A stretch of 64,000 nucleotides of DNA, taken from Halomonas sp. CH40. GTDB taxonomy: Bacteria; Pseudomonadota; Gammaproteobacteria; Pseudomonadales; Halomonadaceae. The stretch is from contig CP112982.1 in the NCBI GenBank assembly GCA_041875495.1, positions 1,612,001 through 1,676,000 on the forward strand, in the 5' to 3' direction. The position numbers and the translations under genes are program-made. The notes below the pieces were generated by a model, which ran no database searches, was not told the DNA's origin, and worked only from the letters and a program-made list of their open reading frames with translations. Shown here one piece after another: positions 57,407-64,000 of this stretch; the first letter of the stretch is position 1, and each line of letters begins with the position of its first letter.

Positions 57407-57530
57407 TCAGTAATGTCAGACCGTTTATAGGTTATCAAGCCACTTTTATACAGGTTAAACATATAGAACCTCGTAAAGCAGCTGATATACAGAAACTATT
57501 GGTTGGTTATATCAGTACTTTGTCTGAATG

Positions 57531-57562
57531 CCCGCTACGTCTTCGGATGTTAGCGGGTTTTT
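57531..57562 (+). terminator. Terminator after the PEBP gene
   Basis: CCCGCTA..TAGCGGG with a TCTTCGG-containing loop, followed by TTTTT. Confidence 0.75.
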
Positions 57563-57636
57563 ATTATATGTGGTGATTAATCAAGGGCGTTAGGCGCATT
57601 ATCTCACTCGATAGAGAGGTGAGTATAGTTCAATCA

Positions 57637-57655
57637 AATGATAATGATTATATTT
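57637..57655. promoter_or_regulatory. Candidate Fur box
   Basis: AATGATAATGATTATATTT keeps the GATAAT-GATTAT core of the Fur consensus. Iron control of SUF is common in Gram-negative bacteria. Confidence 0.55.
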
Positions 57656-57702
57656 TGTGATGGTAAATGCGTCGAACTTGCATGTAAAGCGCGAGATAAT
57701 TG

Positions 57703-57720
57703 TTGAGTAATTTAGTCAGG
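57703..57720. promoter_or_regulatory. Candidate IscR-type operator
   Basis: TTGAGTAATTTAGTCAGG resembles the type 1 IscR site (YYGACT-N-AGTCRR core). It lies about 115 bases before the Rrf2-family gene, which would allow autoregulation by cluster occupancy. Confidence 0.45.
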
Positions 57721-57833
57721 GTCTTCACAAATTTTTTATACAGGACTAAAATGGTACCCAATTAAACCGCCAAGCAGTCTGCAAGTCTTTCATGGGCACC
57801 CCGCCTACTGGTTGCAGGTAGCAAGGAGACAAG

Positions 57834-58298
57834 ATGCTCAAGCTTTCACGGCTAACTGACTATGCAGCGGTAGTGATGGCACAGATTGCCAGGCACCCAA
57901 ATAAACCGCATGCGGCGGCAGAGCTTGCAGAAGCAGCTCAGCTGCCCCATCCAACGGTCAGCAAAACGCTGAAGATGCTGGTCAAGGCAGGTCTGCTTGT
58001 TTCGCAACGTGGAGCACAAGGTGGCTATCAACTGGCCCGCTCAGCGTCTTCAATTACCGCCGCTGATATTATCACGGCCATGGAAGGGCCGGTTGCGGTG
58101 ACCACTTGCAGTCAGGCGGAAGGTGAGTGCGAGTTGGCCAGTACTTGTGGAGTGGCCGATAACTGGCAGCGTGTTTCCATGGCGATTCGCACCTTACTGG
58201 AAAGTGTCACGCTGGCCCATCTGGCCGCCACGACACCTATCAAGCTGCCTGTGCAACTGCCAATTCAAAGTATCAGCGTTGAGGCGGTTTCAGCTTGA
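57834..58298 (+). CDS. Rrf2-family SUF system regulator
   Basis: Fe-S-sensing repressor of the suf operon. 154 residues: winged HTH (1-80, LTDYAAVVMAQIARH and PHPTVSKTLKMLVKAGLL) and a cluster loop with Cys92, Cys99 and Cys105, close to IscR Cys92/98/104. This is the type that heads SUF operons in many gammaproteobacteria (SufR-like). GGAGAC precedes the ATG. sufB follows 68 bases downstream. Confidence 0.9.
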   Translation: MLKLSRLTDYAAVVMAQIARHPNKPHAAAELAEAAQLPHPTVSKTLKMLVKAGLLVSQRGAQGGYQLARSASSITAADIITAMEGPVAVTTCSQAEGECELASTCGVADNWQRVSMAIRTLLESVTLAHLAATTPIKLPVQLPIQSISVEAVSA

Positions 58299-58366
58299 CG
58301 CAACATGTATCTCAAATGATGACGGCGAGCTGATCTCGCCATCCAACTGCCCCGGAGGGTAACACC

Positions 58367-59809
58367 ATGGCAACTGAAGAAATGGAACAGTTGGTAACTC
58401 GCGAATACAAAGAAGGCTTTGTAACCGACATTGAAAGCGACACGCTACCACCTGGTTTAAATGAAGATACCATTGCCTTTATTTCCAATAAGAAAGGTGA
58501 GCCTGAGTGGATGCTGGAATGGCGTCTGGACGCCTATCGGCAGTGGCTGAAAATGAAAGAGCCTTCCTGGGCGCACTTGGACTATCCGCCGATTGACTAT
58601 CAGGCTATCTCTTACTTCAGTGCACCTAAGCGCCCTGAAGACATGCTGCAGAGCATGGACGAGGTCGATCCCAAGTTGCTCGAAACCTACGAGAAGCTTG
58701 GCATTCCGCTGCACGAGCGTGCCGCTCTTGCCGGTGTCGCGGTAGATGCCGTTTTTGACTCAGTGTCAGTGACTACTACCTTCAAGGAAACGCTGCTTGA
58801 AGCGGGGGTCATTTTCTGTTCGATTTCAGAGGCGATTCACGACTACCCGGAACTGATCAAGCAATATCTGGGTACCGTCGTTCCCAAAAACGATAACTAC
58901 TTTGCGGCACTCAACTCGGCTGTCTTCACCGATGGTTCCTTTGTGTTCGTGCCCAAGGGCGTTAAGTGCCCGATGGAGCTATCGACTTATTTCCGCATTA
59001 ACGAGGCCAACACCGGCCAGTTCGAGCGTACTTTGATCATCTGCGAAGACCAAGCAGAAGTCTCCTACCTCGAAGGTTGCACCGCTCCGATGCGCGACGA
59101 AAACCAACTGCACGCCGCAGTGGTCGAGTTGGTAGCTCTTGATGATGCCTATATCAAGTATTCCACCGTGCAGAACTGGTATCCGGGTGATGAAAACGGT
59201 GTGGGTGGCATCTACAACTTTGTCACCAAACGCGGTGATTGCCGGGGTGACCGTTCGCGCATCAGCTGGACTCAGGTAGAGACCGGCTCAGCGATTACCT
59301 GGAAGTATCCTTCCTGCATGCTGCGCGGCAAGGACAGCGTAGGTGAGTTTTATTCTGTTGCCGTCACCAATGGTCGCCAGCAGGCAGACACTGGCACCAA
59401 GATGGTACATATCGGTGAAGGCTCTCGCTCTTACATTGTGGCCAAGGGTATCTCTGCCGGTCGGAGTGACCAATCTTACCGTGGCCTGGTAAAAATTGGC
59501 CCGAGAGCCAAGGGCGCGCGCAACTTTACCCAGTGTGACTCACTGCTGATTGGTGATACCTGTGGCGCACACACCTTCCCGTATCAGGAAATCAACAACA
59601 GCACGGCGACTATCGAGCATGAGGCGACCACTTCCAAGATTGGTGAAGACCAGCTCTTTTACTGCCAGAGCCGCGGTATTTCTGAAGAGGATGCGGTCAG
59701 CATGATTGTCAATGGTTTCTGTAAGGACGTGTTCCAGGAATTGCCAATGGAGTTCGCCGTAGAAGCCGAAGCGCTGCTGGGCGTAACGCTTGAAGGCGCG
59801 GTCGGTTAA
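58367..59809 (+). CDS. sufB: SufB, Fe-S cluster assembly scaffold
   Basis: Part of the SufBC2D scaffold on which clusters are built. 480 residues. The beta-helix core carries [20 protein letters not shown] and the C-terminal segment [19 protein letters not shown] with [12 protein letters not shown] has the conserved Cys used in cluster formation. GGAGG eight bases upstream sets the start. First structural gene of sufBCDS-T. Confidence 0.97.
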   Translation: MATEEMEQLVTREYKEGFVTDIESDTLPPGLNEDTIAFISNKKGEPEWMLEWRLDAYRQWLKMKEPSWAHLDYPPIDYQAISYFSAPKRPEDMLQSMDEVDPKLLETYEKLGIPLHERAALAGVAVDAVFDSVSVTTTFKETLLEAGVIFCSISEAIHDYPELIKQYLGTVVPKNDNYFAALNSAVFTDGSFVFVPKGVKCPMELSTYFRINEANTGQFERTLIICEDQAEVSYLEGCTAPMRDENQLHAAVVELVALDDAYIKYSTVQNWYPGDENGVGGIYNFVTKRGDCRGDRSRISWTQVETGSAITWKYPSCMLRGKDSVGEFYSVAVTNGRQQADTGTKMVHIGEGSRSYIVAKGISAGRSDQSYRGLVKIGPRAKGARNFTQCDSLLIGDTCGAHTFPYQEINNSTATIEHEATTSKIGEDQLFYCQSRGISEEDAVSMIVNGFCKDVFQELPMEFAVEAEALLGVTLEGAVG

Positions 59810-59896
59810 TTCGGTTGCAGCCGTTTTTTTAACGTTACTTTTTTAAGCGCGACGATCTAAGAGCGCCATCATCATTTATTCTGAAAAGGTTTTATC

Positions 59897-60649
59897 ATGC
59901 TTGAAGTCAAAGATTTGCACGTCACCGTAGAAGGCAACGAAATCCTCAAAGGCCTGACCCTGACCATCAAGAAAGGTGAAGTCCACGCCATCATGGGCCC
60001 CAATGGCGCAGGCAAGTCTACTTTATCTGCCGTTATTGCTGGTAAAGATGGCTATGAAGTGACTCAAGGGTCAATCACCTTTGAGGGCAAGGACGTACTG
60101 GAAATGGAAATTGAAGAGCGCGCCCAGGCGGGTCTGCTGCTGGGTTTCCAGTATCCGGTTGAAATTCCGGGAGTCAAGAATATCTATCTGTTGAAGTCAG
60201 CTCTCAACGCACAGCGTGTCGCTCGTGGTGAAGAAGAAATGCCGGCACCGGAGTTTCTGAAGCTGGTCAGGGAAAAGCTGGATTACATGAAGATGGATCC
60301 GAGCTTCCTCCAGCGTGCCGTCAACGAAGGCTTCTCTGGTGGTGAAAAGAAGCGTAATGAAATTCTGCAGATGCTGGTACTGCAGCCCAAGCTCGCCATG
60401 TTGGATGAAATCGATTCTGGCTTGGATATCGACGCCATGAAGGTAGTGGCAGATGGTGTCAACAGCCTGCGTGCTGAAGAGCGCGCCATCCTGATTGTGA
60501 CGCACTATCAGCGTCTGCTTGATTACATCACTCCGGATAAGGTGCACGTTCTGGTGGATGGCCGGATTGTCAAAACAGGCGATGCCGAGCTTGCCAAAGA
60601 GTTGGAAGCGAATGGCTATGAAGGTATCGAGGAGGGGTCTGCAGCATGA
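59897..60649 (+). CDS. sufC: SufC, Fe-S assembly ATPase
   Basis: ABC-type ATPase of the SufBCD complex, cytosolic. 250 residues; Walker A GPNGAGKST (34-42), signature FSGGEKKR (146-153), Walker B LAMLDEIDSGLD (167-178). sufD begins four bases before its end (overlapping ATG/TGA). Confidence 0.97.
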   Translation: MLEVKDLHVTVEGNEILKGLTLTIKKGEVHAIMGPNGAGKSTLSAVIAGKDGYEVTQGSITFEGKDVLEMEIEERAQAGLLLGFQYPVEIPGVKNIYLLKSALNAQRVARGEEEMPAPEFLKLVREKLDYMKMDPSFLQRAVNEGFSGGEKKRNEILQMLVLQPKLAMLDEIDSGLDIDAMKVVADGVNSLRAEERAILIVTHYQRLLDYITPDKVHVLVDGRIVKTGDAELAKELEANGYEGIEEGSAA

Positions 60650-61995
60650 GCGACACGCATACTTTTCTGGAAGCATTAAACCAGCATCGCCAATCCATGG
60701 GGCCAGAGCCCACCTGGATAGCGGCACGCCGTCAAGCGGGCGCCGCCCGCTTTGAAGCCATGGGGTTTCCCACTCGTCGTGATGAAGAGTGGAAATATAC
60801 CGACGTGCGTAGCATTGCTCAGGGTAACTTTGCACTGGCGGATAGCGCAGAGTTTTCTCAGGCAACTGCCGCTACCCTGACGCTTCCCCTTGAAGCCTAT
60901 CGTCTGACGTTTGTAGACGGGGTTTTTTCTGCGTCCCTGTCAGACCTTGAGAACCTGCCCGAGGGTTTGCAGGTGCTGCCGCTTTCCAAAGCCCTGGAAG
61001 CTAACCACGAAGCGGTGGGTGGCCCACTGGGTCGCCTGACAGGGGTTGAGTTTTCCCCCTTTGCAGCGCTGAATACAGCCTTTATGGAAGAAGGCGCGGT
61101 GGTTCGCATCGCCGCTGGCTGTGTGGTTGAAAAGCCGATCATTGTGCAATTTCTATCGCGTGCCAATGCCCAGCCGACCATGTGCCATCCACGGGTGCTG
61201 GTAGAAGCAGCGGGACGCAGTGAAGCGACCGTGATCGAGCATTATATTGGTGAAAAGGATGCGCAAAATTTCACCAACGTTGTGGGCGAGTTCATGCTTG
61301 ACCGAGGTGCCATCCTTCAGCACTACAAACTGCAGGAAGCACCGCTTGGTGACTACCACGTTGCCAGTATGCACGTCGAACAGAACCGCGACAGCCGTTA
61401 TACCTCTTACAGCCTGAACCTGGGCGGTGCATTGGTACGTAACGACCTGATCAGTGACCTTAACGGTCAGGGGGCGGAAACCAATTTCCTAGGCCTGTTC
61501 TTTGGTCAGGATCGCCAGCACGTTGATAACCATACCAAAGTTAACCACAATGCACCGCTGACGTTCTCTAATGAGAACTACAAGGGCATTCTGGACGACC
61601 GCGCCCATGGTGTATTCAACGGCAAGGTATATGTAAAGCGTGATAGCCAGAAGATTGAGGGCTATCAAAGCAACCAGAACCTGCTGCTTTCTGACCGTGC
61701 CCGGATTGATGCCAAGCCCGAACTTGAAATCTATGCCGATGACGTTAAATGTTCGCACGGCACGACCACCGGCCAGCTGGATGAAGAAGCCGTATTCGCT
61801 CTGCGTACCCGAGGAATTGACGAAGCCACGGCGCGTGCCTTGCTGACCCTGGCGTTTGCAGGCGAAGTGTTGGAAGAAGTGAAACTTGACGTGATATCTG
61901 AGCGGGTTGAGCTGGCAGTCGCTGGCAAGCTGCCGGAACGCTTCAACCTGACCGGGCTGGTAGAAGCCGCTTCTGCGTTGAACGAACAGGATTAA
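60646..61995 (+). CDS. sufD: SufD, Fe-S assembly scaffold partner
   Basis: Pairs with SufB in the scaffold and is needed for iron uptake into it. 449 residues. Motifs GFPTRRDEEWKYTDV near the N-terminus and HNAPLTFSNENYKGILDDRAHGVFNGKVYV, then DDVKCSHGTTTGQLDEE in the C-terminal helical region. Overlaps sufC by four bases. Confidence 0.95.
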   Translation: MSDTHTFLEALNQHRQSMGPEPTWIAARRQAGAARFEAMGFPTRRDEEWKYTDVRSIAQGNFALADSAEFSQATAATLTLPLEAYRLTFVDGVFSASLSDLENLPEGLQVLPLSKALEANHEAVGGPLGRLTGVEFSPFAALNTAFMEEGAVVRIAAGCVVEKPIIVQFLSRANAQPTMCHPRVLVEAAGRSEATVIEHYIGEKDAQNFTNVVGEFMLDRGAILQHYKLQEAPLGDYHVASMHVEQNRDSRYTSYSLNLGGALVRNDLISDLNGQGAETNFLGLFFGQDRQHVDNHTKVNHNAPLTFSNENYKGILDDRAHGVFNGKVYVKRDSQKIEGYQSNQNLLLSDRARIDAKPELEIYADDVKCSHGTTTGQLDEEAVFALRTRGIDEATARALLTLAFAGEVLEEVKLDVISERVELAVAGKLPERFNLTGLVEAASALNEQD

Positions 61996-62033
61996 GGCGT
62001 CAAGTTCAAGTGCTCGGGTTAGCCTTTAATTAC

Positions 62034-62067
62034 TGGTGATAGCGCCTCATTTGCGGTGTTATCACCA
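62034..62067 (+). other. Hairpin between sufD and sufS
   Basis: TGGTGATA..CC pairs with GG..TATCACCA. No T run follows, so it is more likely an mRNA processing or stability element than a terminator. Confidence 0.5.
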
Positions 62068-62109
62068 TGTATATACCCGTTTATTTCATTGGTGCCTTAG
62101 GAGTTTGCA

Positions 62110-63375
62110 ATGTCTCATACCGCTGTTGTCACGCCACAACCGACACATCAGGCACCTTTCAATGTTGCCAAGCTTCGTGAAGATTTCCCGATTCTGAATC
62201 GTGAGGTACATGGAAAGCCGCTGGTCTATTTTGATAACGCGGCAACCAGCCAGACACCGATTGAGGTGATTAACGTCTTTGCTGATTACTATGGACGTTA
62301 TAACGCCAATATCCATCGCGGGTTGCATACACTGGCCGATGAAGCCACGGAAGCATTTGAAGGCGCCCGTGAAAAGGTCAGAGCCTTCATCAATGCGCCG
62401 GCATCACGTCAGGTGATCTTTACCCGGGGGGCGACCGAAGCTATTAATCTGGTGGCCAATAGCTGGGGGCGGACTCAGCTGGCAGCAGGGGATGAAGTGC
62501 TTATCTCCATGCTTGAGCACCATGCCAATATTGTGCCCTGGCAGTTGCTGGCCCAGCAGTTGGGTTTTACTATCAAGGTAATTCCGGTTCATGCGGACGG
62601 CTCACTGGATATGGACGCTTACCGTGAGCTACTCAATGAGCGTACCAAGCTGGTGTGCGTCAATCATGTTTCCAATGCGCTGGGTACTATCAACCCGGTC
62701 AAGGAAATGGCCGCTCTGGCACATCAGGCAGGCGCCCTGATCATGGTGGACGGCGCCCAGGCAACCCCGCATCAGCGCGTGGATGTGCAGGCTATTGATG
62801 CTGATTTCTATACTTTCTCAGGGCATAAGGTCTATGGCCCGACCGGTGTTGGTGTGCTGTATGGCAAGCAGTCACTGCTGGAAGCCATGCCCCCGTGGCA
62901 GGGCGGCGGTGAGATGATTGATACGGTTTCGTTTGAGCAGGGAACCACCTTTGCAGCCCTTCCGCACAAGTTCGAGGCTGGCACGCCTGCGATTGCTGAA
63001 GTGATTGCACTGGGTAAGGCGCTTGACTGGACTGAGAGCGTTGGGCTGGATGCGATTGGCGAGTGGGAGCAGCAGTTGCTGATGTACTCTACTCAACAGC
63101 TACAGGCAATTGATGGTCTGCGTATTCTGGGAACCGCAGAGCATAAAGCGGGTGTGCTTTCTTTTGTGGTTGATGGTGCCCATGCTCAGGATATTGGCCT
63201 GCTGATTGATCAGTTAGGTGTCGCGATTCGCACTGGACATCACTGTGCTCAACCACTTCTGCATCATTTTGGTGTAGACGCAACATGCCGGGCCTCGTTT
63301 GCGGCGTATAATACTCGTGATGAAATTGATATTTTCGTTACGTCGCTCAAGCGTGTCATTGATATGGTGCGCTAG
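62110..63375 (+). CDS. sufS: SufS, cysteine desulfurase (class II)
   Basis: Provides sulfur from cysteine for cluster assembly, PLP-dependent. 421 residues. PLP lysine Lys240 in FSGHKVYGP and catalytic Cys379 in RTGHHCAQPL; the length and spacing resemble E. coli SufS (Lys226, Cys364). TTAGGAG lies nine bases upstream. No sufE or sufU activator gene is in the window. Confidence 0.96.
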   Translation: MSHTAVVTPQPTHQAPFNVAKLREDFPILNREVHGKPLVYFDNAATSQTPIEVINVFADYYGRYNANIHRGLHTLADEATEAFEGAREKVRAFINAPASRQVIFTRGATEAINLVANSWGRTQLAAGDEVLISMLEHHANIVPWQLLAQQLGFTIKVIPVHADGSLDMDAYRELLNERTKLVCVNHVSNALGTINPVKEMAALAHQAGALIMVDGAQATPHQRVDVQAIDADFYTFSGHKVYGPTGVGVLYGKQSLLEAMPPWQGGGEMIDTVSFEQGTTFAALPHKFEAGTPAIAEVIALGKALDWTESVGLDAIGEWEQQLLMYSTQQLQAIDGLRILGTAEHKAGVLSFVVDGAHAQDIGLLIDQLGVAIRTGHHCAQPLLHHFGVDATCRASFAAYNTRDEIDIFVTSLKRVIDMVR

Positions 63376-63393
63376 GCACCATCAAGGAGCGTT

Positions 63394-63963
63394 ATGGACA
63401 TTGAACAGATAGCCCGGTTAGAAAGAGGCCAGACAATCCCCTTACAGCGGGATGTTGAAGCCATTGCCATTCCTTTTGGCAAAAGTGATACCCTGCCTGA
63501 AGACAGTGTTGTCAGCATCATGCAGGCGAAAGGCAGTTCGGTCAGTGTTGGCTATGAGGGTCGCCTTTACTTGATTGAAGGCAGCAACCTTGACGCTCTT
63601 GGGCTGGCAGCACTGCCCCGTCCGACGCTTCACAAAGACGCCAGTGATGATGAAATTGAAGAATTTGTCTGGGAGCAGCTGCGCATCTGTTATGATCCTG
63701 AAATTCCTGTCAATATTGTTGATCTGGGGCTGGTTTATGGCTGCCGCATTGAACGTCTGATCAGCGGTGAGCGTTTGGTCACTATCCGCATGACGTTGAC
63801 AGCACCAGGGTGCGGCATGGGAGATGTGATTGCCGCAGATGCGCGCAACAAAATTCTGGGTGCGCCACAAATCAGTAATGTTCACACGGAAATTGTCTTC
63901 AGTCCTCCGTGGAGTCGAGACATGATGAGTGAAGAGGCCAAACTTGAGCTGGGTATGTTCTGA
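63394..63963 (+). CDS. sufT: SufT-like Fe-S assembly protein (MIP18/DUF59)
   Basis: Accessory factor for Fe-S protein maturation. 189 residues with an N-terminal helical segment and a C-terminal DUF59 domain (about 85-185): YDPEIPVNIVDLGLVY and TLTAPGCGMGDVIAADAR hold the conserved Asp-Pro-Glu/Cys. 18 bases after sufS with AAGGAG upstream, so part of the operon. The window ends 37 bases later. Confidence 0.9.
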   Translation: MDIEQIARLERGQTIPLQRDVEAIAIPFGKSDTLPEDSVVSIMQAKGSSVSVGYEGRLYLIEGSNLDALGLAALPRPTLHKDASDDEIEEFVWEQLRICYDPEIPVNIVDLGLVYGCRIERLISGERLVTIRMTLTAPGCGMGDVIAADARNKILGAPQISNVHTEIVFSPPWSRDMMSEEAKLELGMF

Positions 63964-64000
63964 CCATCAAGGGATCAAGAGTATCATTCTGCCACTATTG

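Larger units (their letters stand above)
57407..57833. other. Intergenic region upstream of the SUF operon
   Basis: 427 bases without a gene. Contains a terminator (57531-57562), a single AGTACTTTG motif at about 57513, a Fur-like box (57637-57655) and an IscR-like dyad (57703-57720). TTTATA/TATACA near 57738 could be the -10 of the suf promoter. Confidence 0.6.

Overview
The window reads as one continuous piece of chromosome from a gammaproteobacterium of the Halomonas type (family Halomonadaceae). This is inferred from the general look of the proteins, the lexA-psrA-nagZ gene order (shared with Pseudomonas), a gammaproteobacterial rRNA operon (16S, tRNA-Ile, tRNA-Ala, 23S, 5S), and small families such as DUF2789. 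No database search was possible. Nearly everything is housekeeping or metabolic. I see no prophage, CRISPR array, plasmid origin, transposase or defence island.

Layout. 1-1011: the start of an envelope-anchored nuclease/phosphatase-family gene, two identical tRNA-Val(GAC) genes, and a 277-bp element with 21-bp terminal inverted repeats that looks like a non-autonomous IS5-group element (MITE). 1007-4405: free methionine sulfoxide reductase and the metNIQ methionine importer, the latter behind a long leader with its own terminator. 4716-10708: riboflavin synthase, then nucleobase salvage (an AzgA-like permease, apt, gpt, ung, upp, uraA). 10739-12618: molybdenum cofactor genes mobB, a moaC-moaD fusion and moaE. 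12638-16132: an RNase J homologue, purU and a membrane protein. 16160-20168: lexA, psrA, an L,D-transpeptidase, nagZ and hpt. 20178-25705: ppsR/ppsA and ggt. 25710-30964: a membrane glycerophosphodiesterase, rraA and acnB. 31333-36348: miaE, a 1298-residue BTAD/ATPase/TPR regulator and a small cysteine-cluster protein. 36410-42257: a YegQ-type U32 protein, an SRPBCC protein, a VTT-domain protein, DUF2789, asparaginase, a CynX-like exporter and an unknown protein. 42389-46082: pqiABC. 46237-50123: a Ca/Na antiporter, a di-haem peroxidase, and the msrPQ periplasmic methionine sulfoxide repair pair. 50188-55890: the rrn operon. 55891-56303: dispersed and tandem repeats. 56306-57406: a flavodoxin-like protein and a PEBP. 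57637-63963: the SUF iron-sulfur operon (Rrf2-family regulator, sufBCDS, sufT).

Linked themes. Methionine uptake and repair recur (metNIQ, msrC, msrPQ). MsrP needs the molybdenum cofactor made by the mob/moa genes, and AcnB, MsrC and MiaE depend on metals or thiols, so oxidative stress and Fe-S handling (SUF, peroxidase) form a common background. Purine and pyrimidine salvage is well represented: four phosphoribosyltransferases and two NCS2 permeases within 15 kb.

The least ordinary items are the MITE-like element ending at the msrC stop codon, the metN leader with promoter and attenuator-like terminator, the MoaC-MoaD fusion, the giant BTAD regulator with a cyclase-like middle, the tandem repeats in front of ggt that share a 9-mer with other intergenic regions, a tRNA-Ala 3' remnant in the rRNA spacer, and two tandem arrays beside the rrn operon. 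None of these amounts to a demonstrably new system; each is given with a test.
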